Source: Acidimicrobiales bacterium
GTDB taxonomy: Bacteria > Actinomycetota > Acidimicrobiia > Acidimicrobiales > Iamiaceae
DNA: 64,000 nt
Direction: 5' to 3'
Assembly: GCA_035547835.1 (NCBI GenBank)
Contig: DASZTW010000005.1
Location: 62,001-126,000, forward strand
In this document: piece after piece, positions 31,333-39,571 of the stretch
Layout of the letters: each line of letters begins with the position of its first letter
How positions within the stretch are numbered: the stretch's first letter is position 1
Position numbers and translations under genes: made by a program
Notes under the pieces: model-generated
Databases searched by the model: none
The model's input: the letters and a program-made list of their open reading frames with translations, nothing else
Told to the model about the DNA's origin: nothing

Positions 31333-32660
31333 CGTTCCTCCGTCGCGGGATCCGCCCCGGATGGGGACGTGGGCCGGGCCGCTGCCAGCAGCTCGTTGAC
31401 ACGCACCGCGACCTGGTCGCGGGCGATGGTGGTCTGGGCGTCGTCGGGACGGTGGTCGTGGCCGCGCAGGTCGCGCACCGTGACCTGCCCACCTGCTGCT
31501 TCCTTGGGACCGACGATGAGCGCGAGCGCGGCGCCCGACCGGTCGGCCGCCTTCATCTGGGCTCGCATCGAGCGGGCGTCGAACGCGCGGTCGGCGGCGA
31601 TGCCCGTGCGGCGCAGCTCGACGGTGAGGTCACGGGCCGCGTCGCCGCCGGTCACGTCGACCACGAACACGTCGACCGAGGGCTCGGGCACGTCGAAGAC
31701 GCCTTCCGCGTCGCATGCCAGCAGCACGCGCTCGATGCCCGAACCGAATCCGACACCGGGCGTGGGTGGCCCACCCAACGCCTCGACGAGGCCGTCGTAG
31801 CGCCCGCCGCCGAGCACGGCGGCCTGCGCGGTGTCGAGCACGTCGCTCGTGAACTCGAACAGCGAGTGGTTGTAGTAGTCGAGCCCCCGCACGAGCCGGG
31901 GTTCGAGGACCACGTCGATCTCGAGCGCGCGGAGGCCTTCGAGCACGCGCTCGAAGTGCCGGGCGGCGTCGGGCGACAAGTGGTCGGTGATGCGGGGCGC
32001 GTCGGCCGTCGCGTCACGAGTGGCGGCGCGCTTGGAGTCGAGCACCCGCATCGGGTTGGTCTCGACTCTCGCCCGGTCATCGGGATCGAGGTCGCCGAGT
32101 CGGTCGGTCAGCCAGCCGCGGAGCAGGTCGATGTACGCCACGCGATCGGCGGGCGTGCCCAACGAGTTGAACAGCAACGTGACGCGGCGCAGCCCGAGCG
32201 CGGCGAGGTACTCGTGGCCGAGCGCGATGACCTCCACGTCGAGGTCCGGGTCGGGCGACCCGAGCGCTTCGACGCCCACTTGGTGGTGCTGGCGGTAGCG
32301 CCCGGCTTGCGGACGCTCGTACCGGAAGGCGGGGGTCAGGTACCAGATCTTCCAGGGGTTCACTTGCGGCCGATGTTGGGCGTACGCACGGGTGACCGAC
32401 GCGGTGCCTTCGGGCCGCAGCGCCACCCGGCGCCCGCCTTTGTCCTCGAAGTCGTACATCTCCTTGCGGACCACGTCGGTGCCCTCACCCAGCCGTTGGA
32501 AGACCCCGAGGTCTTCGAACAGCGGCGTGTGCAGCAACCCGTAGCCCGCCCGCTCGATGAGGCCGGCGAAGGTGGCGATCAGCCGCTCCCAGCGGGCCGC
32601 CTCGCCTGGCAGGACGTCGCGCGTCCCGACAGGTGCACTGAACGAAGGCCCGGCCGACAC
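31329..32660 (-). CDS. hisS: Histidyl-tRNA synthetase
   Basis: Class II synthetase of 443 residues. Shows SAPVGTRDVLPGEAARW, motif 2 LTPAFRYERPQAGRYRQHHQ, the histidine-specific VRGLDYYNHSLFEF, motif 3 GVGFGSGIERVLLA and a C-terminal anticodon-binding domain (SVDVFVVDVTGG onward). GTG at 32660 is chosen because TAGCGT lies 8 bases upstream and the next residues match the family start; the longer frame to 32693 is unsupported. hisS-aspS is a common actinobacterial pair and they share stop/start bases. Confidence 0.96.
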   Translation of the reverse strand: MSAGPSFSAPVGTRDVLPGEAARWERLIATFAGLIERAGYGLLHTPLFEDLGVFQRLGEGTDVVRKEMYDFEDKGGRRVALRPEGTASVTRAYAQHRPQVNPWKIWYLTPAFRYERPQAGRYRQHHQVGVEALGSPDPDLDVEVIALGHEYLAALGLRRVTLLFNSLGTPADRVAYIDLLRGWLTDRLGDLDPDDRARVETNPMRVLDSKRAATRDATADAPRITDHLSPDAARHFERVLEGLRALEIDVVLEPRLVRGLDYYNHSLFEFTSDVLDTAQAAVLGGGRYDGLVEALGGPPTPGVGFGSGIERVLLACDAEGVFDVPEPSVDVFVVDVTGGDAARDLTVELRRTGIAADRAFDARSMRAQMKAADRSGAALALIVGPKEAAGGQVTVRDLRGHDHRPDDAQTTIARDQVAVRVNELLAAARPTSPSGADPATEER

Positions 32661-32668
32661 GGCCCGCC

Positions 32669-32674
32669 ACGCTA
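32669..32674 (-). promoter_or_regulatory. -10 hexamer TAGCGT, near-leaderless start of hisS
   Basis: TAGCGT on the minus strand ends 8 bases before the GTG at 32660. Confidence 0.42.
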
Positions 32675-32809
32675 CCTGGCGCCACCCCACCACCGAACCA
32701 TGCGATTCGCCGACACGATCCGCCAGAACGCGCGGCCGGGACCGGCCGAGCGTGGTCCACCCGGCCGCGCCAGGGCCCCACCATGCGCTCGGCTCGTGGA
32801 CCCCTGCAC

Positions 32810-32815
32810 TACCTT
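32810..32815 (+). promoter_or_regulatory. -10 hexamer TACCTT, leaderless start of capA-like gene
   Basis: TACCTT ends 7 bases before the GTG at 32823; no ribosome-binding site is seen. Confidence 0.45.
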
Positions 32816-32822
32816 GCGATCG

Positions 32823-33974
32823 GTGAAGCGCTCCGCTGGGCGATCGGCGCTGCTCGTCGTCACGCTCGTCGTGGCCGTGATCGTGCTCAGCCGCATGCCG
32901 TCCAGCGGCAGTGGGGCCGACGCCGCGCTACCCGACGCGCCGGGCGCCTCCGCCGCACCCCGTGACCCGACCTCGACCCCGAGCACCGCATCCACGCCGC
33001 GCCGCGGCGCCAGTACCGCCAGGTCCGCCACCACCGAGGTCAGCGGCAAGGCTCGGATCCGCTTGCGGTTCGCCGGCGACATCAATTTCACCGGCCCGTT
33101 GTCCGCGGCGCTCGCCAGTGATCCGGCCACGGCGCTGGCCGCGATCTCACCCGCGCTGCACGACGCCGACCTCTCCGTTGCCAACTTGGAGACGGCCGTC
33201 ACCAGCCGGGGAACAGCTGCCGCGAAGCAATATGCGTTCCGGGCACCCGCTTCGTCGTTCACCGCGCTCGAGGCAGCGGGCCTCGACGTGGTCACGATGG
33301 CCAACAACCACGGCCTCGACTTCGGGCTCGATGGGGTTGACGACGCGCTGGCCGCGTCGAAGTCGTCGGGCCTGCCGGTCATCGGGATCGGCCGCGACGA
33401 AGATCAGGCGTACCGGCCGTTCGAGACCACGATCCGGGGCCACCGCGTGGCCGTGATCGGCGCGACGCAGGTCATCGACGACAACCTCATCGAATCGTGG
33501 ACGGCCACCGCGACGCACCCGGGGCTGGCCTCGGCGAAGCGGGTGGACCGCCTGCTGGCCGAAGTGCGCGCCACCCGCGCGCGCACCGACACGCTGGTCG
33601 TGTTCCTCCACTGGGGGATCGAGACGCACACCTGCCCGAGCGAGACCCAAGAGACGCTCGCCCGCCAGCTGGTCGATGCCGGAGCCGACATCGTGGTCGG
33701 GAGCCACGCCCACCGGGTGGAAGGCGGGGGGCGGCTGGGCCAGGCCATCGTCGACTACGGCCTCGGTAACTTCGCATTCGACGCGCCGAGCGCGGCCAGC
33801 TCGAACTCGGGCATCTTCCAAGTCGCCATCGGCGGCGGCAAGCCGACGAGCTACGAGTGGCTGCCCGCCCACATCGGCGGCGACAACGTGCCGCGGCTGC
33901 TCACCGGGGCCGCCAAGGCCGACGCCGACCGCACGTGGGACAGCCAGCGCGCTTGCACCGGCCTCGACAAGTGA
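32823..33974 (+). CDS. CapA/PgsA-family metallophosphatase-like protein
   Basis: 383 residues. One N-terminal membrane helix or signal anchor (SALLVVTLVVAVIVLS) is followed by a 55-residue Ala/Ser/Thr/Pro linker and a CapA domain. The calcineurin-like metal motifs are FAGDINFTGPL, SVANLETAV, TMANNHGLDFG, LHWGIE and VVGSHAHRVEG, then YGLGNFAFD. CapA proteins take part in poly-gamma-glutamate export in Bacillus, but capB/capC are absent here, so the role is probably another extracytoplasmic one. The gene is divergent from hisS. GTG start supported by a leaderless -10. Confidence 0.87.
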   Translation: MKRSAGRSALLVVTLVVAVIVLSRMPSSGSGADAALPDAPGASAAPRDPTSTPSTASTPRRGASTARSATTEVSGKARIRLRFAGDINFTGPLSAALASDPATALAAISPALHDADLSVANLETAVTSRGTAAAKQYAFRAPASSFTALEAAGLDVVTMANNHGLDFGLDGVDDALAASKSSGLPVIGIGRDEDQAYRPFETTIRGHRVAVIGATQVIDDNLIESWTATATHPGLASAKRVDRLLAEVRATRARTDTLVVFLHWGIETHTCPSETQETLARQLVDAGADIVVGSHAHRVEGGGRLGQAIVDYGLGNFAFDAPSAASSNSGIFQVAIGGGKPTSYEWLPAHIGGDNVPRLLTGAAKADADRTWDSQRACTGLDK

Positions 33975-34028
33975 CGTCGCCCGCGGGCGCGACCGGGGCG
34001 CTTCGCAGTCGGGCGGCCCGCCGTGCCG

Positions 34029-34409
34029 TCAGCCGACGCCGAGCAGGTCGACCACGAACACCAACGTCTCGTTCGGGCCGATGACGCCGCCGGCGCCCTG
34101 CTTGCCGTACGCGAGGTGCGGCGGGATGGTGATCTGGCGGCGACCGCCGACCTTCATCCCCGCCACACCCTGGTCCCAACCGGCGATGACCTGACCTTGG
34201 CCGAGCCCGAACCGGAACGTCTCCCCGCGGTCCCACGAGGCATCGAACTGCTGGCGGGTGCGCCACGACACGCCTACGTAGTGGACCTCGACTTGCGAGC
34301 CCGGGGTGGCTTCCTGCCCGTTGCCGACTTCGAGGTCGTCGACTTCGAGCTCGGTCGGCGGCGTCTCGCCGGGAGGCACGAACACGTGGGGCTTCTCGTC
34401 AGCGGCCAT
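34029..34409 (-). CDS. FKBP-type peptidyl-prolyl isomerase
   Basis: A single-domain 126-residue FKBP with no signal peptide, hence cytosolic. VEVHYVGVSWRTRQQFDASWDRGETFRFGLGQGQVIAGWDQGV and MKVGGRRQITIPPHLAYGKQG (shortened here by segments) contain the aromatic pocket residues Tyr, Phe, Asp, Trp and Tyr. The usual DGxxFDSS reads RQQFDASW. ATG at 34409 is 6 bases downstream of TAGGGT. It is divergent from a TetR gene across 144 bases. Confidence 0.93.
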   Translation of the reverse strand: MAADEKPHVFVPPGETPPTELEVDDLEVGNGQEATPGSQVEVHYVGVSWRTRQQFDASWDRGETFRFGLGQGQVIAGWDQGVAGMKVGGRRQITIPPHLAYGKQGAGGVIGPNETLVFVVDLLGVG

Positions 34410-34415
34410 GGCTGC

Positions 34416-34421
34416 ACCCTA
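34416..34421 (-). promoter_or_regulatory. -10 hexamer TAGGGT, leaderless start of FKBP gene
   Basis: TAGGGT ends 6 bases before the ATG at 34409. The divergent TetR promoter lies about 120 bases away. Confidence 0.5.
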
Positions 34422-34541
34422 CGGCATGGTCCACGGGCCCCGGTCGGCGTGGCGGGGGCGCGACAGTTGGCGCGGCCGGCCCAGCTCCCACCGCCCCGAG
34501 GCGCGCCCGTCCAGGTCATCGGTGGCCAGAAGGGGTGCTGG

Positions 34542-34547
34542 TAGCGT
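34542..34547 (+). promoter_or_regulatory. -10 hexamer TAGCGT, leaderless start of tetR-like gene
   Basis: TAGCGT ends 6 bases before the GTG at 34554. Confidence 0.5.
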
Positions 34548-34553
34548 CGGCCC

Positions 34554-35207
34554 GTGGCCAGCACCGACGCGACACGGGCTCCGGCCCGTGGTCCGGGTCG
34601 CCCACGAAGGTCCGCAGCCGAACGCCGAGCGAACCGCACCCGCCTGCTCGACGCGGCCTTCGCGGCCATCCGCCAGCACGGCGCGGCGTGCTCCATCGAG
34701 CAGATGGCGGCGGCGGCGGGCGTCTCCAAGCCGGTGATCCACGGCGAGTTCGGCGGCAAGTCGGGCATCGCCGAGGCGATCGCCCTCGCGCTCGCCGAAC
34801 AGATCGAGGATCGGGCCCTGGCCCAAGTGGCCGAGCAGGGCCCGCCGACCCTGGAGCTTGCGGCACGTTCGGTGCTCGACTCGCTGATCACCACCGTCAC
34901 CGACGAGCCCGCGGTGTACGCCTACTTGGTGCGGTCCCTGCGCGCCGACGACCGTGGGCTGCTCGACAACGCCCTGGTCACCACTTTGAACGAACACACG
35001 CAGGTGGTGGTCCGCACCCTGTCGCCCGACCTCGACCCCGACGTGCTCACCGTCGTCACCCACGGCACGTTCGGGCTGGTGTTCGCGGCGATCGAGTCGT
35101 GGCAGACGACCCGAAAACCCGAGCGTGTGGTGCTGCTCGACGCGCTGACCGCCATCGTGGTGCAGGCGTTCGGCGCGGTGCGCGAGATCGTCAGCCCGAT
35201 GCCCTGA
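34554..35207 (+). CDS. TetR-family transcriptional regulator
   Basis: 217 residues. A basic N-terminus (GPGRPRRSAAERRANRTR) leads into the HTH: LLDAAFAAIRQHG, CSIEQMAAAAGVSKPVIHGEFGGKSGIAEAI. The recognition helix reads VSKPVIHGEF rather than the usual VSxxTLYxHF. The C-terminal ligand domain is helical and unlike well-known groups. The likely target is its own promoter and the divergent FKBP gene, but no palindrome is obvious in the 144-bp gap. Its last 17 bases overlap the 3' end of rel on the other strand. Confidence 0.88.
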   Translation: MASTDATRAPARGPGRPRRSAAERRANRTRLLDAAFAAIRQHGAACSIEQMAAAAGVSKPVIHGEFGGKSGIAEAIALALAEQIEDRALAQVAEQGPPTLELAARSVLDSLITTVTDEPAVYAYLVRSLRADDRGLLDNALVTTLNEHTQVVVRTLSPDLDPDVLTVVTHGTFGLVFAAIESWQTTRKPERVVLLDALTAIVVQAFGAVREIVSPMP

Positions 35208-37590
35208 CCCCGCGGTCGGCGCCCGCCCCGTTCACGGTGCCCGCCCCGTTCACCGGGCCCGCCCCGGTCGTTCCGTTCGCCGGGGTGGTCGGGTCGGCCG
35301 GCGTGGCACCCGGCCGCGATGGCGAACCTCCCGGTGCCGTGGATCCGCCAGGCGCCCGGCCGGCGCGCGGAGGAGCCGCGGCTTTGGCGCCTCTGCCCTC
35401 GACCACGCGGTAGGCGTCGTACACGCTGTCGATCCGGCGGATCGAGCGGAGCAGCACGTCGAGGTGCGACGGGTCGCCGAGCTCGAAGTCGAAGCGCATC
35501 TTCGAGACCCGGTCGGTGCCGGTGCTCATGGTGCACGACAAGATGTTCACGTGGTGATCGGCGAGGGTCTGCGACACGTCGCGCAGCAGCCGGCTGCGGT
35601 CGAGCGCCTTCACCTCGATCGACGCCACGAACGTGCCGGCTGAGGTCTCGTCCCACTCGACGTCGATCAAGCGGGCGGGCTGCCCGGTCGACAGCGACAC
35701 CGCGTTGGCGCAGTCGGCTCGGTGGACGGACACGCCCCGGCCTCGGGTGATGAAGCCGATGATGTCGTCGCCCGGCACTGGTGTGCAGCACCGCGAGAGG
35801 CGCACCATGACGTCGTCGAGGCCCTCGACGTGCACGCCGACGCTGGCACCGCGACGCCGTCGCGGCGCACGCGGCGTGACGGGCAGCTGCTCTTCCTGCT
35901 CGCCGTCGCGCAACATCTTGCCGATGCGGGCGGCGGCCGACTGGGCGTTGACGTGGCCTTCGCCGATGGCCGCGTACAGCGCGTCGAGGTCGTGGTAGTT
36001 GAAGCTCTTGACCGCCTCGCCCAGCACCTCGCCGGCGAGCTTCTGCACCGGCAGCCCGGCACGTCGCAACGCGCGAGCGAGGTCCTCACGGCCGTTGTCG
36101 ATCGCGTCCTCACGCCGCTCGCGTGAGAACCACTGGCGGATCTTGGCGCGGGCCCGGGGTGTGGCCGCGATGTGCAGCCAGTCGCGCGACGGGCCGGTGC
36201 CCTCGACCTTCGACGTGAAGATCTCGCACGAGTCCCCCGACGACAGTGGATGGTCGAGCGGCACGAGACGACCGTTGACCCTGGCACCCACACATGCGTG
36301 GCCGACCTCGGTGTGGATGGCGTACGCGAAGTCGATCGGCGTGGCGCCCTTGGCCAAGGTGACGACCCGGCCCTTCGGGGTGAAGACGTACACCTCGTCC
36401 TGGTCGAGGTCGACCTTGAGGTTCGCCATGAACTCGTTGGGATCGGAGGTCTCCGACTGCCAGTCGACGATGCGGTTCAGCCACACCAGGTCGTCGGCCT
36501 TGCCGCTGCCGTCCTTGTACGCCCAGTGGGCAGCCACCCCACGCTCGGCCCGGTCGTGCATCTCGGCGGTGCGGATCTGGACCTCGACCGGCTTGCCGAG
36601 CGGCCCGATCACGGTGGTGTGCAACGACTGGTAGAGGTTGAACTTCGGCATGGCCACGTAGTCCTTGAACCGGCCTTGCACCGGCTTCCACGTGGCGTGG
36701 ATCGACCCCAGCGCGGCATAGCAGTCCTTGACCGTCTGCACGGTGACCCGGATGCCGACGAGGTCGAAGATCTCCTCGAAGTCGCGGCCCTTGACGACCA
36801 TCTTCTCGTAGATCGACCACAGGTGCTTCGGCCGCCCGGTGACCTCGGCGTCGATGCGCAGCTCCTTGAGCCGTTCCTGCACGTGCTCGATCACCTGGAA
36901 CAAGTAGAGGTCGCGCTCGGGTGCCCTCGTGGACACCATGTGGTCGATCTCGGCGTACCGCTTCGGGTGCAGCGTGGCGAACGCCAGATCCTCGAGCTGC
37001 TGCTTGACCTCCTGCATGCCGAGGCGATGGGCGAGTGGGGCGTAGACGTCGAGCGTCTCGCGTGCAGTCCGTTCCTGCTTCCACGCGGGCATGGCGGCCA
37101 GGGTGCGCATGTTGTGGAGGCGGTCGGCCAGCTTGATGATCAGGACGCGGAGGTCCTTGGCCATCGCCACGAGCATCTTGCGCATGGTGGCGGCCTGCTG
37201 CTCCTCCTTGGACTCGAAGCGGACCCGGTCGAGCTTGGTGACGCCGTCGACCACGGCCGCCACGTCAGGACCGAAGTCGCGCTCGATGTCGGCAAGGGTC
37301 ACGCCGGTGTCCTCGACCGCGTCGTGCAACAGCGCCGCCACGATGGAGCCGTCGTCGAGACCTTGCGACGCGACGATCGACGCCACGGCAAGCGGATGCT
37401 GCACATACGGCTCGCCGGACTTGCGGACCTGGCCCTGGTGGGCGGCAGCCGCCACCTCGTAGGCATGGACGATCCGGTCGGTCGGCGACTTGGGGTGGAC
37501 GGCCCGGTACAAGTTGACGAGCGGCGCTACCTCGACGGCCGGGGGCGCGGCGCTCCGGCGCCACGGCAACACCCGATCGACGGTCGGCAC
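35191..37590 (-). CDS. rel: Bifunctional (p)ppGpp synthetase/hydrolase Rel
   Basis: Stringent-response enzyme of 799 residues. The HD hydrolase domain is intact (LLHDAVEDTG, KLADRLHNMRTL). The synthetase domain has RFKDYVAMPKFNLYQSLHTTV; the RxKD motif with hydrolase-competent HD fits bifunctional Rel. TGS (VYVFTPKGRVVTLAKGATPIDFAYAIHTEVGH), zinc-finger (LSRCCTPVPGDDIIGF) and ACT (NILSCTMSTG) domains follow, then an extra 60-residue Pro/Gly/Ala tail with NGAG repeats. GTG at 37590 has GGAGG 5 bases upstream. Apt-rel neighbourhood matches mycobacteria, except for the inserted DUF559 gene. Confidence 0.97.
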   Translation of the reverse strand: MPTVDRVLPWRRSAAPPAVEVAPLVNLYRAVHPKSPTDRIVHAYEVAAAAHQGQVRKSGEPYVQHPLAVASIVASQGLDDGSIVAALLHDAVEDTGVTLADIERDFGPDVAAVVDGVTKLDRVRFESKEEQQAATMRKMLVAMAKDLRVLIIKLADRLHNMRTLAAMPAWKQERTARETLDVYAPLAHRLGMQEVKQQLEDLAFATLHPKRYAEIDHMVSTRAPERDLYLFQVIEHVQERLKELRIDAEVTGRPKHLWSIYEKMVVKGRDFEEIFDLVGIRVTVQTVKDCYAALGSIHATWKPVQGRFKDYVAMPKFNLYQSLHTTVIGPLGKPVEVQIRTAEMHDRAERGVAAHWAYKDGSGKADDLVWLNRIVDWQSETSDPNEFMANLKVDLDQDEVYVFTPKGRVVTLAKGATPIDFAYAIHTEVGHACVGARVNGRLVPLDHPLSSGDSCEIFTSKVEGTGPSRDWLHIAATPRARAKIRQWFSRERREDAIDNGREDLARALRRAGLPVQKLAGEVLGEAVKSFNYHDLDALYAAIGEGHVNAQSAAARIGKMLRDGEQEEQLPVTPRAPRRRRGASVGVHVEGLDDVMVRLSRCCTPVPGDDIIGFITRGRGVSVHRADCANAVSLSTGQPARLIDVEWDETSAGTFVASIEVKALDRSRLLRDVSQTLADHHVNILSCTMSTGTDRVSKMRFDFELGDPSHLDVLLRSIRRIDSVYDAYRVVEGRGAKAAAPPRAGRAPGGSTAPGGSPSRPGATPADPTTPANGTTGAGPVNGAGTVNGAGADRGVRASG

Positions 37591-37638
37591 GTGCCCTCCT
37601 CGTTGTCCTGGACCACCCGAGCCACGGGTGTCACCCCA

Positions 37639-37644
37639 GGATAC
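37639..37644 (-). promoter_or_regulatory. Candidate -10 (TATCCT) of rel
   Basis: TATCCT on the minus strand would give a leader of about 40 bases carrying the GGAGG site of rel. The upstream side is G-rich with no -35 and runs straight into the tandem palindromes. Confidence 0.35.
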
Positions 37645-37682
37645 GGGACCCACCCACCCCCCGGCAGCCCCCGTCCCCACCC

Positions 37683-37729
37683 TGCTGTGAGCAGCTGGCC
37701 ACCTGGTGGGTGGGCAAGTGCTCACACCA
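37683..37729 (-). repeat. 47-bp palindromic element, copy 2
   Basis: First of three tandem copies with an exact 73-bp period. Reverse orientation by its core (minus strand CCACCCACCAGGTGGC). One arm differs by a base (TGGTGTGAGCAC). Confidence 0.9.
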
Positions 37730-37755
37730 CGACCGATCACCACCCACCCCCACCC

Positions 37756-37802
37756 TGCTGTGAGCAGCCGGCCACGTGGTGGGTGGGTAAGTGCTCACAC
37801 CA
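37756..37802 (-). repeat. 47-bp palindromic element, copy 3
   Basis: Second tandem copy, 73 bp after copy 2, separated by a 26-bp C-rich spacer. Core carries CACGTGG where copy 2 has CAGGTGG (minus strand). Confidence 0.9.
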
Positions 37803-37828
37803 CGACCGATCACCACCCACCCCCACCC

Positions 37829-37875
37829 TGCTGTGAGCAGCTGGCCACCTGGTGGGTGGGTAAGTGCTCACACCA
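37829..37875 (-). repeat. 47-bp palindromic element, copy 4
   Basis: Third tandem copy. Its right arm reaches to 45 bases before the ATG of the DUF559 gene, and a GTG inside the arm (37864) is in frame with that gene. Confidence 0.9.
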
Positions 37876-37920
37876 CGACCGGGGCAGAGCTCGGGTCCGA
37901 GACTGTCGCAGGTCGTCGGC

Positions 37921-38850
37921 ATGCTGAATGACATGAAACATCACGACACGCAGACTGGCTTGCTCGCTGCCCAACAGTATGGGTTGGTCAGCCACGAGCA
38001 GGCCCGGGCCGTTGGGATGAGCCAGCGGCAGATCGACGGTTGGGTTCGGTCGGGACGGTGGCAGGCGGTGGCCCGGGGGGTGTACCGGGTCGCCGGTGTG
38101 CCGACGTCGTGGCGACAACAGACGTTGACTGCCTGCCTTGCGGCCCCGCCGGGTGCGAAGGCGTCGCATTTCAGCGCCGCCGCGCTGATCACCGCGGCTG
38201 CGCCACCTCCCGACCCTCACGTCACTGTCGCGTACGGCCGCTCGGCACGCGGCACCGTCGGCGTCGTGCACCGGAGCCGAGTCCACCCGCTCGACACCAC
38301 GATCGTGACCGCCATCCCGTCGACGTCGCCCGCCCGCACACTGGTCGACTGCGCAGGGATCACGACCCCCGAGCGCCTGGCCACGCTCGTCGACGAGATC
38401 CTCCACGCCGGGCTGACCAGCCCGCGCGAGATCGAGCTCGCCATCGAACGGGCGGGACCACGTCGGCGCGTCGCTGTCCTGCGATCACTCCTCGATCCGT
38501 GGCGCGACGGGATCGAACCGGGCAGCCCCGCGGAAGTGCGTCTGGTGCGTCAGCTCATCGAGTGGGGCTTCCCACAACCCGAGACGCAGATCGTGATCTA
38601 CGACGCCGACGGGATCCCCATCGCGCGGGCCGACGTCGGCTGGCGAGCGGTCAAGGTCGGCATCGAGTACGACTCCCGGCGATGGCACGGCCCGAGTGCC
38701 TGGCAGCACGACGAGGCCCGCCACCAGGCCGTCGTCGCCGCCGGGTGGACGTTGCTCCACGCAGACAAGGCCGACCTCCTCCCCGGTGACCGGTCGCTGC
38801 GCCACGCACTGCGCCGTGTCTGGCCCGCCGAGGAGCGCCACTCCGCCTGA
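37921..38850 (+). CDS. AbiEi-type HTH plus DUF559 nuclease-like protein
   Basis: 309 residues. The N-terminal 60 residues (LAAQQYGLVSHEQARAVG, RQIDGWVRSGRWQAVARGVYRV) form the winged helix seen in AbiEi-family antitoxin domains. A central region follows, then a DUF559/Vsr-like PD-(D/E)xK domain: SPAEVRLV (E205), RADVGW (D238), GIEYDSRRWH (E249, D251) and QHDEARHQAVVAAGWTLLHAD. Such proteins are frequent in actinobacteria, and their function is unknown. No AbiEii toxin partner is adjacent. ATG at 37921 is a choice; ATG 37933 and GTG 37864, the latter inside a repeat, are alternatives. Five copies of a 47-bp palindrome flank it, inverted between the two sides. It interrupts the apt-rel neighbourhood. 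Confidence 0.82.
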   Translation: MLNDMKHHDTQTGLLAAQQYGLVSHEQARAVGMSQRQIDGWVRSGRWQAVARGVYRVAGVPTSWRQQTLTACLAAPPGAKASHFSAAALITAAAPPPDPHVTVAYGRSARGTVGVVHRSRVHPLDTTIVTAIPSTSPARTLVDCAGITTPERLATLVDEILHAGLTSPREIELAIERAGPRRRVAVLRSLLDPWRDGIEPGSPAEVRLVRQLIEWGFPQPETQIVIYDADGIPIARADVGWRAVKVGIEYDSRRWHGPSAWQHDEARHQAVVAAGWTLLHADKADLLPGDRSLRHALRRVWPAEERHSA

Positions 38851-38885
38851 CCGCAGCCACCGCCCGGCGCCGCCACCGCCCGCCG

Positions 38886-38932
38886 TGCTGTGAGCACTTG
38901 ACCACCCACCACGTGGCTAGGTGCTCACAGCA
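38886..38932 (+). repeat. 47-bp palindromic element, copy 5
   Basis: 36 bases after the DUF559 stop, in forward orientation, with both 12-bp arms perfect. Confidence 0.9.
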
Positions 38933-38959
38933 GGATCCGGTGGAGCGACCCAACCGCCG

Positions 38960-39006
38960 TGCTGTGAGCACTTGACCACCCACCACGTGGCTAGGTGCTC
39001 ACAGCA
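38960..39006 (+). repeat. 47-bp palindromic element, copy 6
   Basis: Identical to copy 5, 74 bp downstream; ends 20 bases before the apt stop codon. Confidence 0.9.
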
Positions 39007-39025
39007 CGGATGTGGGAGGTGAGGG

Positions 39026-39571
39026 TCAGGTGGGATACGTGAGGAGGGACACGACGTCGTGGGTGGCGACCTTGGCGCGTCCGCCGAGGAACGCCAGCTC
39101 GAGGATGAAACCCATCCCGGCGACGGTTCCACCCAGTCCCTCGACCAAGGTGGCGGTCGCGGCGGCCGTACCGCCCGTGGCGAGCACGTCGTCGACGATC
39201 AGCACCCGTTGCCCGGGCTGCACCCCGTCGCGGTGGATCTCGAGCAGCCCCGACCCGTACTCGAGGTCGTACTCCTCCCGCTCGATCTCCCACGGGAGCT
39301 TCCCGGCCTTGCGCACCGGGACGAAACCGGCACCGAACCGGTAGGCCACCGGCGCGGCCACGATGAACCCGCGGGCCTCCACCCCGACCACGACGTCGAT
39401 GCCCGCACCGGCGAAATGGTCGACCACCCCGTCGACGGCGAGCGTGAACGCAGCGGCGTCTGCCAGCAACGGCGTGATGTCCTTGAAGACGACGCCCGGC
39501 TCGGGGAAGTCGGCGATGTCGCGCACCAGCGCCCCCAACCGGGCCACGTCGCCGGCCGCGAGGCCGCTCAC
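39026..39571 (-). CDS. apt: Adenine phosphoribosyltransferase
   Basis: Salvages adenine to AMP. The 181 residues show IADFPEPGVVFKDITPLL, VVGVEARGF, the hood segment PVRKAGKLPWE and the PRPP loop VLIVDDVLATGGTA. GTG at 39571 overlaps the secF stop (GTGA). The secD-secF-apt-rel order is conserved in actinobacteria and links protein export, purine salvage and the stringent response by position only. Confidence 0.95.
   Translation of the reverse strand: MSGLAAGDVARLGALVRDIADFPEPGVVFKDITPLLADAAAFTLAVDGVVDHFAGAGIDVVVGVEARGFIVAAPVAYRFGAGFVPVRKAGKLPWEIEREEYDLEYGSGLLEIHRDGVQPGQRVLIVDDVLATGGTAAATATLVEGLGGTVAGMGFILELAFLGGRAKVATHDVVSLLTYPT

Larger units (their letters stand above)
37591..37920. other. 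330-bp divergent region of rel and the DUF559 gene
   Basis: Holds the rel leader and TATCCT box on the left and three tandem 47-bp palindromes filling 37683-37875. The 45 bases before the DUF559 ATG contain no TANNNT box at the leaderless distance and only a weak AGGTCG site, so how the gene is expressed is unclear. Confidence 0.7.

Noticed and set aside
37683-37875. CRISPR array
   Set aside because: The units are palindromes of 47 bp with near-identical 26-bp spacers, no unique spacers, and no cas genes.
27701-39006. Recent genomic island spanning the repeat copies
   Set aside because: Base composition is even, no integrase, tRNA or direct repeat was found, and core genes such as hisS, aspS and rel lie between.
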